64,000 nucleotides of DNA from Dipteris shenzhenensis (lineage: Eukaryota; Polypodiophyta; Polypodiopsida; Gleicheniales): assembly GCA_047967505.1 (NCBI GenBank), contig CM106541.1; one strand, given 5' to 3'. A program made the translations under genes and the position numbers. The notes below the pieces were generated by a model. It ran no database searches and was not told where the DNA came from. It was given only the letters and a program-made list of their open reading frames with translations. Positions 44,776-54,871 of this stretch are shown here, piece after piece. Positions within the stretch are counted from its first letter, which is position 1. Each line of letters begins with the position of its first letter.

Positions 44776-45619
44776 TTTGATCCCCCTTGAGCCCATTTCT
44801 GCCACATCATCATCTTCTTCTTCATCTTCTTCTTCTCCATTTTTCTCTTTCTTCCCAAAATCTTTGAGAGCTTGGTTCTCCACCTACAAACGACCATTGC
44901 CCAAACCCTCTGAGCTGGAAACTCCTCTAGTATGGGCGAACTTCCACCTGCAAGCAATTGAAGAAAAAACGTCTGTGGTGGCTGCCATTCTCCAAACAGC
45001 GAATTTCTTCTGTTGCTCAATACTCCCTGCCTACTCCGCCATTGCTTGAGCCCTCTTAGGAGTAGATGGGCGACCTCAAGACGAAGATTTTGAGCCATTT
45101 TTCAAGTCATTTGGTTCAGTAACGAGGGAGAAATCGTCAAAACTCAGTTTCAGCCTGTAGCAACTCTCCCGGGCAAAAGTGCGCACCATTTCGTCCAACC
45201 TCTGTGCTGGACCTTCTCTGGTATATGAGCTTTCTTTTGCTTCAGAAAGCCCTCTTTTCCTTGCTTTGAAGAGTGAGCTACAAGCCCTCCAAGTTCAGCT
45301 TTTCATTTTTGACAGTTTTGGACAAGTTTTGAAGATGATGCTACATAAAATGCTACTCTAGCATTTTTGGTCTTTTGAAGTTTTCAATAACTTCATTACA
45401 AGTGTTGCTTCAGTTTTGTTTTGACTTGCTAGACCTGGTTGTGATTGGAAAGTGTTTATTTCATCCACTTCTATGAAGCATGTAAAAGGAAGCATCATTG
45501 TTTGAAATCTAGTCACTACTATTTGCTACATTAAATGCTTATATTTTGAAGCATTTCAGTTGTTATTCTAAGCCCTGTAAGAGAGAAGACACTACCCAAT
45601 ACTTGGGTTAGAGCCTCTC
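44776..45619 (+). other. Leader of element G
   Basis: A Ser-rich open stretch (44780-45049) comes from TCTTCTTCA runs; no domain. The rest has stops in all plus frames. Likely untranslated packaging leader. Confidence 0.4.
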
Positions 45620-46021
45620 ATGGCTTGCTTATGCAAAATATGTGAAAAGCCAAAACATAAAGCAATGTCTTGTTATGCTACAAAGGATGAAAATGCCAAC
45701 CTGACTTCCTTGTTGAAGATTGCCAAAACAATGGTTGCCAAAAAGGAAGCAACTACAGAGATCTACCCTCTCATGGCACTTTTATTTGACTCCAAGTACA
45801 AGAAAAAGATGAAGCTCAGACACCTAAGATATGCTTCTCTACACAACTATGGAGATGACAAGATAATTGTTCTCATGAAGGATATGACTTTCAGATCCAC
45901 TTGTTCTATCATAGTACCATCTTATAAGGCACTAGACACTGCCCATGTGGTAAGACCTTGCCTTGACATGGATATTTTGCCTCCACAAGATGAGGCATCT
46001 CATGAAGATTATGCATTTTAA
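45620..46021 (+). CDS. Gag-like zinc-knuckle protein of element G
   Basis: Open frame of 133 codons in the element's interior. Near its start CKICEKPKHKAMSC has the exact CX2CX4HX4C spacing of a retroviral zinc knuckle, and the following CYATKDENANL resembles the same place in Copia F gag (CYAKKRCSANL). The rest (LFDSKYKKKMKLRHL, YGDDKIIVLMKDMTF) is not recognised. It may be the C-terminal end of a gag retained for RNA packaging, or a decayed relic. The first half of gag is absent. The proposed start is the first ATG of the open frame. Confidence 0.55.
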   Translation: MACLCKICEKPKHKAMSCYATKDENANLTSLLKIAKTMVAKKEATTEIYPLMALLFDSKYKKKMKLRHLRYASLHNYGDDKIIVLMKDMTFRSTCSIIVPSYKALDTAHVVRPCLDMDILPPQDEASHEDYAF

Positions 46022-46396
46022 ACTCATCTCTATGTATGCTCCAGATCTCTCTTTTATGTCAAGGTACTCAGCCTGGATAGTCCTCCAAAATGAATGAAAT
46101 AAACTATTGTGTTTTTGTGTGTTTTGTAAACACCTCTGGTCACCTTATGATGTAGGCCATGTGTATGTTTTGTTCCATGGTACCTCCTACAGACATTGTG
46201 TGCATGTACATGTAGGAGAGATAACCATTGGAAGGTCTGTTTGTATCCCTTTCTGTTTACCTTACACCCAAGGAAACCCTTGCTAGCATGAGAACCTAGC
46301 CATAGATTTATCCTTGACCACCATGAGATGGCATGAGAAACTATGAGACTAGATGTATCCTTGACATAGCCTGAGGCATCTCCTTGAGGGGGGGTT

Positions 46397-46685
46397 TGTT
46401 GGGATATCTCAAGGTGTATGCCTCAGGCACACCTTATGTTTCTATGTGTGAGTGCTAGAGGCACAGTTAGGTGCCCACAAGCACAGTTAGGTGGTGGAAA
46501 AGCCACATAGGATGATTGAGTGAATCTAGGAGCAGATTGAGGAGATGATTGAGGAGCTTTGAGGTCATCAGTGATGTCAGTGACCTTGTATGAGGTGCCT
46601 ACTTAAGGACCTCTTTCTTCTTCATTCTATAAGCAAGTATTCTGATTTTGTGTCAACTCTACTCTTTCCTTTCAGTATTCCAACA
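46397..46685 (+). repeat. 3' LTR of element G
   Basis: 289 bp, ending CCAACA directly before the GGAGT duplication. Confidence 0.92.
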
Positions 46686-46990
46686 GGAGTTTTTCCAACT
46701 CGTCATAAACCATGGTGCCATATTTAGGATTTGTGCGATAAGGTCCACATACCTTAGGGTGAGCACCTTCCCTTATAGGTATCGTGTGTACTGCCACTTT
46801 TAGTGAAATTCCTTTCATCTCTTTGTATGACCATGCTAGGCAGTCACGGTATTCCATTAGGAGTGCTTTGAGTTTTATGTACTCTAGTTTTAATAACATG
46901 TCATGTCATTTTTTCTAATTTGATTTTTTAAAATATTCCTTTTTGACTCAAAGTTTTGTTTTATAAGAGCCTCTTTTTTTTAATGTTTTA
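46686..46990 (-). pseudogene. Gypsy E start of reverse transcriptase
   Basis: Minus strand: LEYIKLKALLMEYRDCLAW, VAVHTIPIREGAHP, YGTMVYDELEKLL, continuing in frame across element G. Upstream, 46870-46990 reverse-matches 51180-51265, the end of the protease fragment, which shows the original order protease then RT. Confidence 0.8.
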
Positions 46991-47049
46991 TCCAAAATTA
47001 TCTCATAAAACGAATTTGGACAGTGCACCAGTCCAAAATTAATGAAATA
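46991..47049. other. Junction between the inverted Gypsy fragments E and H
   Basis: Short AT-rich stretch; no element ends recognised. It joins two Gypsy pieces pointing away from each other. Confidence 0.4.
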
Positions 47050-48031
47050 GGTGTTTGATGCAGAGATCAACTATATCACCACAAAAAGAGAAGCCCTAGC
47101 AATGGTGTATAGTGTAAAGAAATTTCGGCACTATCTACTAGCAAATGATTTTTTCTTATACACCGACCATCAAGCATTGCTTGATCTTCTGAACCATCCG
47201 TGTACAACAGGAAGAATAACCAGATGGCTCCTCTTGCTTCAAGAATTCAACTTCAAAATAGTGGTCCACAATGCGGCCCAACACTCCATTGCCGATCACA
47301 TGTCTCCAGAGTGGTGTGGAGATATCATTGGGTACTTGATGGGAGGAAGACCACCCCCTAAAATGAAAGCAGTAGATGCTAGAAAATTGATTCTAAAGGC
47401 TGCACCCTCTCAACTCATTATAGGACAACTGTACAAGATGGGCAAGGACCAAATATTAAGAAGATGTGTAATGCCTCATGAGATCATGCCAATCCCTGAG
47501 TGAAGTCCATGGAGGCATTGCTGGAGGATACTTCCAAGGGAAGCCACAACAAGAAAAGTTCTCCTCGTAGGCTATTGGTGGCCAACCTCTGGCCAACACT
47601 ATGGGCAGATGCCTATGAATATGTGGGCACACATTTTGTCAATGAGGTAATCCAAGAACTCTTGTCTGACTTCATGGTAATCCATAGAAAGAGCACACCC
47701 TACTACCCCCAATGGAATGGACAGGCCGAATCCACCAACAAAATAATCTGCATTATCTTGACCAAGGTAGTAGAGCCACAGTGCTCTGATTAGGCAAAGA
47801 AATTGAATGCTGCCTTATGGGCATACAGAACCACATTCAAGGTCAGTACAGGGCACACACCTTTTGAATCAGTGTACGGCCTTGAAGCTGTGGTCCCACT
47901 AGAATTTGTAATACCAAGTCTACGGATAGCAGTACAGGAATGCATAGGAGACCATGAATCCTTGAAAGAAAGGCTCTATCAATTGGAGAAGCATACAGAG
48001 ACAAGACTAGTCGCCTACCATGCCATGACAA
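47050..48031 (+). pseudogene. Gypsy H RNase H and integrase, internally deleted
   Basis: Plus strand: FDAEINYITTKREALAM, FLYTDHQALLDLLNH, LLQEFNFKIVVHN, then the integrase N-terminus. At about 47622 NAYEYV-type sequence jumps to GTHFVNEV, removing the Cys pair of the zinc domain and the first catalytic Asp. YYPQWNGQAESTNK, WAYRTTFKVSTGHTPF and GLEAVVPLEF follow, open to 48031, where a G-rich minisatellite takes over. It is an inverted relative of Gypsy E. Confidence 0.88.
47969..48031 (+). repeat. 63 bp direct repeat, copy 1
   Basis: Gypsy sequence AAAGGCTCTATCA to CATGCCATGACAA, repeated at 49131-49193 with one mismatch. The pair brackets 1.1 kb of unrelated sequence. Confidence 0.85.
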
Positions 48032-48605
48032 GAGAAGGGGGAGGGGGAGGGGGTGGTGGAGATGGAGGGGGGAGGGGGAGGGGCTGGTGGAGATGGAGGG
48101 GGGAGAGGGGGGAGGGGGTGGTGGAGATGGAGGGGGGAGGGGGAAGGGGGTGGTGGAGATGGAGGGGGGGGAGGGAGGAGGTGGTGGAGATGGAGGGGGG
48201 AAAAGGGGGAGGGGATGGTGGTGGAGATGGAGGGGGGAGGGGGGTAGGTGGTGATGGAGATGGAGGGGGGAAGGGGGAGGGGATGGTGGTGGAGATGGAG
48301 GGGGGAGGGTGTGGTGGAGATCGAGGGGGGAGGGGGGGAGGGGGAGGGGGTGGTGGAGATGGAGGGGGGAAAGGGGGAAGGGGTGGTGGAGATGGAGGGG
48401 GGAAAAGGGGGAGGGGATGGTGGTGGAGATGGAGGGGGGAGGGGGGAAGGGGGAAGGGGTGGTGGAGATGGAGGGGGGAAGGGGGAGGGGATGGTGGTGC
48501 AGATGGAGGGGGGAGAGGGGGAAGGGGAGGGAGAGGGGGGAGGGGGGAGGGGGTGGTGGAGATGGAGGGGGGAGGAGGGGAGGGGGAGGGGGAAAAAAGA
48601 GAGAA
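48032..48605. repeat. G-rich minisatellite
   Basis: About 15 imperfect 30-45 bp units with GGTGGAGATGGAGGGG and runs of 5-7 G. The plus strand is almost free of C, so both strands lack stops over long distances and give long low-complexity frames (Gly/Glu on plus, Pro/Ser on minus). Many closely spaced G runs could form G-quadruplexes. Confidence 0.88.
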
Positions 48606-48752
48606 GGAAAAAAAACTTGATGGATAGAAATCCAAGGGAAGGAAGAGGTGGTCACCTGAATGCTCTCCAAGTCTTTCTCAATGTAACGGGATTGTTGAGG
48701 AACAATGGACGGTGGGTGGATGGCTAGGTTATTGCTACGAGATGGGCTTGAA

Positions 48753-49057
48753 GTCACTTACCATGTGAGGATGGGAGTAAGGTGGTGGTCGATGGAGAGG
48801 GAAGAGTGTCTTGCGTAGGGCTCAGAATGAAGAAGATGATGCAGGCAAAATTTGAAAGATGAATAATGAGGGGATGGAGTGGGTATAGGAAATGAGTTTA
48901 GGTTTAGGGGTAAACCCTAAACTCTTCTCAAGCCGTAACTTTTTATGGATAGCTTGGTTTGCTCTGCTGCAAAAAAGTGAAATGATTAAAATTGCAAGCT
49001 CTACACATTCGTGTCCATTACCTAGCCTAATTGTTTAGCAAGTGGCTTCTATTTAGG
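48753..49057 (-). repeat. Left arm of an inverted repeat
   Basis: Reverse complement of 49426-49748, about 305 bp, spaced by about 370 bp. It includes one TTTAGGTTTAGGGGTAAACCC stretch, shorter than in the other arm. Confidence 0.75.
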
Positions 49058-49130
49058 TTTAGAAGAGGTTACAGGGTTAGAAGGACTTCCAAGGTTTAGA
49101 AGGAGGTTCCAGGGTTAGAATCCTAGAATG

Positions 49131-49193
49131 AAAGGCTCTATCAGTTGGAGAAGCATACAGAGACAAGACTAGTCGCCTACCATGCCATGACAA
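49131..49193 (+). repeat. 63 bp direct repeat, copy 2
   Basis: See 47969-48031. After this copy the sequence continues as Gypsy-like text. Confidence 0.85.
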
Positions 49194-49425
49194 CCTGTAA
49201 ATGTAATTACATGCCAACAACATTTGGCACCACTGCCGCAGATACTAGTGTCTCAAGTAATGAGTAAACATATGCAGGTATGTGTAAAAAAACAAACTAC
49301 TTCAAACTTTCATGAACATAACACTCAAGGGCAAGGAGAGTAAAAAAAATTTCCATTTCTAGCCCAATATATCTACCCCAAGCATCAACCTTGGGTTACT
49401 ACCTTAAGAAATTTTATGTATTTCT

Positions 49426-49748
49426 TAAATAGAAGCCACTTGCTAAACAATCAGGCTAGGTAGTGGACATGAATGCATAGAGCTTGCAATTTTGGTCATT
49501 TCACTTTTTCGGAGAAGAGCAAACCGAGCTATCCATAAAAAGTTACGACTCGGGAAGAGTTTAGGGTTTAGCCCTAAACCTAAACCCTAAACCTAAACTC
49601 ATTTTCTATAAAAATCCACTCCATCCCCTCATTCTTCATCTTCCAAATTTTTTCTTGCATAATCTTCTTCATTTCGAGCCCTACGCAAGACACTCCTCCC
49701 TCTCCATCGACCACCACCTTACTCCCATCCTCACATGGTAAGTGATAA
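49426..49748 (+). repeat. Right arm of the inverted repeat with telomere-like core
   Basis: Contains a block at 49560-49600 alternating TTTAGGG and CCCTAAACC. The arm ends CTCACATGGTAAGTG. Confidence 0.75.
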
Positions 49749-49769
49749 GTGACCTATGAATGACATTGA

Positions 49770-51265
49770 AGATATCCCTGTGCGGATGGGTGAGAGAGAT
49801 GACACAACATTACTGTGCCTTTGATCCACAAATCATATAATGAAGTCCAAGCCATAGTGGATGGTGGAGTAGGTGTAAATGTCCTATCAAAGGAGCTCTA
49901 CAAAGAATGGGGTCTCCCACCAATGCAAAAGGCTAATTTCAACATACGCCTTGCCAATGATTTACGAGCTAAACCCTTGGGAATAGTACATGGTGTGTCC
50001 ACAAAGATCGCAGGAGTCTGCTTTTCCCTTCAATTAAAAATCTTGGATCTCCCCAAAAAATCCTATCAAATCTTATTGGGAAATCCTTCGTTACGAGAAG
50101 CATCACTCCTCCATGACTGGGGAACTAATAGACTGACAATCCGGAATCGCAACACCGCAGTCAGGGTGAATGTGGGAATAGGAGCTATAAAACCAATTGT
50201 GCCTAGAGCATTGGATGACACATCTTCCACAACAATCTCAAGCATATCAACTCCCCTACAATAGCATGCCATAGCAGGTGACTCACAAAGCAATGTCAAT
50301 AACTGGATACAAACATTGGCAACCATCGACAACTGCCATTCATTAGACCCCATCTTCTCATAGATAGATGCTAAGGCACTACAAGTAGATCCTCCACTCA
50401 CACATGAAGAACCAATCGATCTAAACATGCCATTCTTTATGGCTGACCTCGAGTGGGATAATGAACCTGAAGAAGGTACCCATACCAATGATGACTCAGA
50501 TTTTCCTTGGGACCTTGAAACAGAGGCTGCGAATGCTGAAATTAAGACCAAATCTTTGATAATGCCTTTGCCATTTTGCATGCCCTAATGGCAGTCGAGC
50601 TCCCAAAAGCTGAACCTCCGAAGTTGAATAATAGCAGAAGATCCCGCAAGAAAGCTGAAGGCAGAAATCACAGAAAAGCCAAGGCCAACAAGCACTTCAA
50701 TGAATTTGAATGAGTCCAAACAAGGATCATCAAATTGTACCTTGCAAAGCAAGATCCCTCAAAATCAAAACCACTACCTCTTGAATGCTCCCCTGAGGGA
50801 CTGGAAGGAGTATGCATAGCAAATGAACCCTTAGTTGGAAACACCTTACCAGTGGAAAAGTTACACCATAGTTCCCAATGTAAGAAGTTTTAGAAATATA
50901 AGCCACATGTGCGGTGCAGATGATCAAGAGACTTCAAAACAAGAAAGTCAAGAAGAGCCTAACAAATTAGTAAGTACAACTATGCCACCCAGTACACATG
51001 ACACATGTCAGGCTAGTTTAGCACCATCAGAGGCCGATCTTCGAGAAGTGCCGGAATACTTCAAGAATTACACAAGTGGCAGTGTGCCAATAGCAATGCC
51101 AAGACCACTAAGAGAATCTAAAGTTCAAGAAACTAATAGCATTGGAGAAACTCCAATCTATGAGGGACTGGCAAAAACATGCACAATTACATTGTTAAAA
51201 GAGACAAAAAGTATTATTTTAAAAAATCAAATTAGAAAAAATGGCATGACATGTTATTAAAACTA
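49770..51265 (+). pseudogene. Gypsy protease and linker fragment
   Basis: Open frame 49815-50264: AIVDGGVGVNVLSKELY matches the retropepsin active-site region (usual DTGA is DGGV here, so the catalytic Thr/Gly setting is altered), then LPPMQKANFNIRLAND, KILDLPKKSYQILLGNP and LHDWGTNRLTIR. A second stretch (50835-51260) covers EVPEYFKNYTSGSVPIAM and ends where RT should begin. It lies downstream of RNase H/integrase fragment H, the reverse of the normal order, so it is a separate or rearranged piece. Confidence 0.7.
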
Positions 51266-51640
51266 GAGTATATTTAAAAAAAGCATGACACATTTGTACA
51301 AGAAGTAGATCATATAACTCAAAGCCATATGGTGTCAAAAAACACCTTACATTAGCTCAGCCTAGAAGATCTCATCTTGGTCTCTCTTATCTTCTCAATA
51401 ACCCAAACTCTAGAAGATCTCATCATTGGTCTCTCTTATCTTCTCAATAACCCAATATTCCACTACCTCCACATATGTATCCTCAATATAATTACATGCA
51501 AGAAAGAAATTTAAGCAGTCACAGACTGTTTCGTTATAATTTCTCTGTGAGGCTCTTATTGTTCTCTCAGCATCCGCATCAAATCGCCCATGATGAGAGC
51601 TGCGATAACAAAGGTTAATAAGTCTAAGAGATCTTGTCAT
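51266..51640 (-). CDS. Unassigned host-like coding fragment
   Basis: Minus-strand open frame 51410-51640: DADAERTIRASQRNYNE, CLNFFLACNYIEDTYVEVVEYW. No family recognised. A ~45 bp direct duplication at its 3' end (CTAGAAGATCTCATC, GGTCTCTCTTATCTTC) repeats the last codons. It could be an exon of the minus-strand gene group further right. Confidence 0.3.
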
Positions 51641-51880
51641 GCTTTTATAATATGTCTTAAAAGTCTTTCACTCTCTGCTATCTTGAGAGTCTCCTCCCTC
51701 TCTACATGCCTCTGTGCATCAAATTCCTCTCTCTCCATCTATGTCAATGGAGAGCCTTGTCGAATTCTGACCTCTGTGTGCTCCTTGATTAGCAATCCAC
51801 TCTTTGAGACTCTTAATTCCGGACTCCACATCTTCGATGATGCCAAGGACATCCATGGGTGGGGAGATGATAAAGAAAGA
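51641..51880 (-). other. Possible further coding remnant
   Basis: Minus-strand frames give hydrophilic helical text (GIKSLKEWIANQG, HVEREETLKIAESERLL) with frame changes. Weak evidence of an exon; could be chance. Confidence 0.2.
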
Positions 51881-52150
51881 GAGATGGACTAGGATGGAAG
51901 TAAGAAGAGAGTGTTTGTGGAAGGACTAGGATGGAAGAATACAAGTTAATGAGAAGCACTATGATGGATGAAAGAAGAGAGTGTTTGTGGAAGAACACTA
52001 GGATGGATGAAAGAAGAGAGTGTTTGTGGAAGAAGTAGGATAGAAGAATACAAGTTACTAGGATGGATGAAAGAAGAGAGTGTTTGTGGAAGGACTAGGA
52101 TAGAAGAATACAAGTTACTGAGAAGGACTAGGATGGAAGGGGGGGTGGTG
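51881..52150. repeat. Minisatellite GGATGAAAGAAGAGAGTG type
   Basis: About five imperfect copies of a ~45-60 bp unit containing GATGAAAGAAGAGAGTG, TTTGTGGAAG and GAATACAAGTTACT. It is followed to about 52290 by purine-rich text with GA runs. Confidence 0.8.
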
Positions 52151-52299
52151 GGAAAAAGAGCTGGAGTGAGAGAGAGATAGGGACAGTGAAGTTTGAGAGA
52201 GGAGAGAGTGTACAAAAGAAAGCAATATGGAGGGTTGGGAGAGAGAGAGAGAGTCTGTGTAAGAGAGAGTGAAATATATTTTGACCCCTTCTCCAAAAG

Positions 52300-52491
52300 T
52301 CTTTGTGGAACTTTGACCCCTTCTCTAAAAGTTTTTATGGAGCTACAGTTCCATTTCTTGTCTATTGAAACTTTACATTAGAGAACTAAAAAGTCTTTGT
52401 GGAACTGTAGTTTCATTTCTTGTCTAATACAACTTTAGAAAACATATAAATCTCTATGGAATTAAATTTCCATCACTTGACTATTATGTCA
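52300..52491. other. No gene seen; small local repeats
   Basis: Two copies of CTTTGACCCCTTCTC and repeated AAAGTCTTTGTGGAACT words. Downstream flank of the minus-strand gene at 52492-52948. Confidence 0.4.
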
Positions 52492-52948
52492 TTAGAGAGA
52501 GCATATGTCCTCGAAAGTGCCTACTATGGCATTGGCTTCATGAAAACAAGCAGACTTTAAACCTGCAGGCCATGCGTAACTAGGGCTGGCATCCCAAATC
52601 TCCTCACAGATTCTCCTCACAACCTGTTTCGAATATTCCACCGACTTGTAAGCATTCAACAACTCCTCTTTTCTCTCTTGGCTTTCCTCATCTTCACCAT
52701 TTTTTCCAATACAGCTTCTGGCCACCGCCATATCCTGTACAAAAATTTAACTCGTTAGCATAAGAAGTACGTGATTAAAAGAAGTGAAAAAGAAAGTTAG
52801 GGATATTCACCTCTTCTGCTGAGTTCAAATCAAGCAGCCATGTCTGTAACATATCCTCTTCGAATGATTTTCCCTTCATTGGTCCATACAAAAGGGATCT
52901 AAGACAGAATTTGAGTTCAGTAAATGAAGTTGCATAGTAACTAGTCAT
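52492..52948 (-). CDS. Small two-exon host gene of unknown function
   Basis: Exon 1 is 52811-52948 (ATG at 52946-52948) and exon 2 is 52492-52734 with the stop. The intron (52735-52810) starts GTGAAT and ends TTTGTACAG, and the junction keeps frame. The product would be 126 residues: MTSYYATSFTELKFCLRS, KGKSFEEDMLQTWLLDLN, then a Lys/Glu helix (DEESQERKEELLNAYKS), RRICEEIWDASPS and a C-terminal Cys/His segment. No family recognised. A pyrimidine tract plus CTAAG lies just before the ATG, so this could instead be a pair of internal or last exons of a longer gene. Confidence 0.5.
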
Positions 52949-53014
52949 TGTCTTAGAGGGAAAGTGAGAGAAGGAGAGTGAGGGAGCGATAGCGAGGGAT
53001 GCACAGTGAGCCAC

Positions 53015-53346
53015 CCCTCCTTAAAGAGTGATACAAAGTGAGGGAAAATGTAAAGTCAAAGAAGAATACAAGTTCATATCAAAATTCTCATCACACAAGG
53101 TTATATTTCCAAATAATCACATCATCAGACATTCATATCATGAAATTGTGTGCATGAAATAAATATATAAATATCATGACTAAATGCCACTTAAGTAATA
53201 AGTCACAAATTGGTGTATAATCAACAAAACAACATCATGATTTATACATTGCAACAAATAAATGTCAACCATAATATTCAAGAAATAAACAACATCATGA
53301 GAATATGCTCCTCATGCATATATACAAAAACAACATCATACATGCA
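53015..53346. other. Intergenic or intronic, nothing seen
   Basis: AT-rich sequence with short repeats (AACAACATCATGA three times near 53225-53340). No supported gene. Confidence 0.4.
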
Positions 53347-53640
53347 TCAGAACTCTTCTGATGCTTCTAGTGGAGACTGTGGCAACTCTTCTGATGCTTC
53401 CAATGGAGGCTGTGGTGCTCTAGATGTACACTCTTCTGTAGTATGTAGTGCTTTTGAAGTAGACTCAGTATCCTCTTCCTTAAAAATGCAAGTGGAGGCT
53501 GTAGCAACTCTTTTGATGCTTCCAGTGGAGGCTGTGCTGTTGTAGGTGTACACTGAGTCACTACTTCTTCTGTAGTGTGTAGTGCTTTCACAGTAGACTC
53601 AGTCTCATCTTCCTTAAATGCAAGCTCTGATATTGATTCA
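53347..53640 (-). repeat. Intragenic duplicated segment
   Basis: Two imperfect copies of about 130-150 bp encoding ETESTVKALHTTEE with PPLEASKELLQPPL, and DTESTSKALHTTEE with PPLEASEELPQSPL. A frameshift lies between the copies. Confidence 0.7.
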
Positions 53641-54871
53641 GTTGCACATTGTATTCTAATGGCAGCAATTAGGTCTTGAATGATTTCAGCCCTAAACAAT
53701 TGTATATCCTCCTCTGAATATTTGAGCTCCAAAGAGTCTTTTGATGAGACCTGTGGCTTAAGTGAGAAAATTTCTTTGAAAATCAACATGCATTTATAGG
53801 CAACTCTTCACCAACAACTATGCCCATCTTCCTGCTCTACTATCAAATGCCTTTGGAAATCTAGCAAGTCTTTGTACTGTCCTGTTTCTCTGATAGCAGA
53901 TACCAACTTCTCAACCGACCTGCTCATCATGACATATTAAAAAAACTTAGTGTGTCTATTACATAAGGTACATAATATAGAAGTAACAACAGATTAATAG
54001 AATACTTACGTTTGCACTTAGCCATGAAAGCCTGCAATTGAGTTGACAAACCAACAATAGTTGTCTTCAAGGTCCCAAACCACCAGACTCCAATGTTCCC
54101 TACACAAATAATTAAGAACCATTATTATTTAACACAATGTTACTAGTATAAGATGAAAATAAAGGTTGCCATGATACTTACATCTTGTGATATGCTATAA
54201 ATAGGAGTCGCACGCCATCTAAATGTAAAGGCTGTAACAATTTACAAACATTGTCTATAGTCTTTTTGCTATCGCTAAGTATAGGAGAAAGGAGGGAATC
54301 CAACATATACACATGGTTTTGTACGGATCTACAAAATCGTGAGATAACTATACTGCACCAACAAATAAATGAATATTAGCTTATTAGATCTAATCAAAAT
54401 ATTGAATTATCAAGCAGAGAAAAAGTTTGTATCAAACCTGAGAATGGCCATCATAACATTGTTATTGATCTCATTTGAAGCTCTAGAGAGGATTGAAATC
54501 TCCTCTCCGCCAAATTCAAGATATTGAGGTCTATGTTGAATCATAACCCTAACATTAATAGAGCTTCCCAATTCTTCCAATGAAGCCACGTTTGTAGAGT
54601 TGAGGTCTTCTATCCCATTTGACTCTTTGATGGCATTCATTTTGCACTCCTCTGAGCCATTATCTATTTGACTTGTGGGAGGGTCCATAATCATGTTGCC
54701 CTTAATGATTGCTTGAATGGTACATGTTATAAATGCATAGAGATGCAAGTCCGTATATGTTGACAGTGTGGTGTCATTTTGTGTCTCAAAAATTTGACGA
54801 AGTACCAAAAAGCAATTGTAGCCCACCCTCCATCCACAATTGTAGATGTGACTATCCTCTTGATGTGATAC
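53347..54871 (-). pseudogene. Tandem Ulp1-like (C48) cysteine protease domains, decayed
   Basis: Minus-strand exons with GT-AG borders and matching phases: 54438-54871, 54182-54352, 54010-54099 and 53347-53919. Exon 1 carries HQEDSHIYNCGWRVGYNC, resembling the Gln and Cys end of a C48 domain. Exons 2-4 carry a second domain: LLFIAYHK, EHWSLVVWDLEDN (catalytic His, 54093-54095), CWFVNS where a Tyr-Asp-Ser is usual, LIVEQEDG (Gln, 53832-53834) and SC (Cys, 53814-53816). Two in-frame stops (TAA 54018-54020, TGA 53808-53810) break it, the second inside the CGWR motif. C48 enzymes remove SUMO or similar tags. The tail has a duplicated segment (ALHTTEE, PPLEAS). Family call is from motifs only. Confidence 0.5.

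Larger units (their letters stand above)
44473..46685 (+). mobile_element. Element G: complete TRIM/LARD-like non-autonomous LTR retrotransposon
   Basis: 2213 bp with two 289 bp LTRs (44473-44761 and 46397-46685) that read nearly identically, a primer site (TGGTATCAGAGCCC, 44762-44775), a G-rich tract before the 3' LTR (GAGGGGGGG, 46386-46394) and an exact 5 bp target duplication GGAGT (44468-44472, 46686-46690). The 1.6 kb interior has no protease, integrase, RT or RNase H, so it must depend on another element. Near-identical LTRs suggest it is the youngest insertion here. It lies in Gypsy E RT. Confidence 0.93.

Noticed and set aside
47803-48757. Long open frames on both strands (274 and 304 codons), Gly/Glu-rich and Pro/Ser-rich
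   Set aside because: They read through a C-free minisatellite where stops cannot easily occur; no motif and no conserved start. Only the first ~75 codons of the plus frame are real Gypsy integrase.
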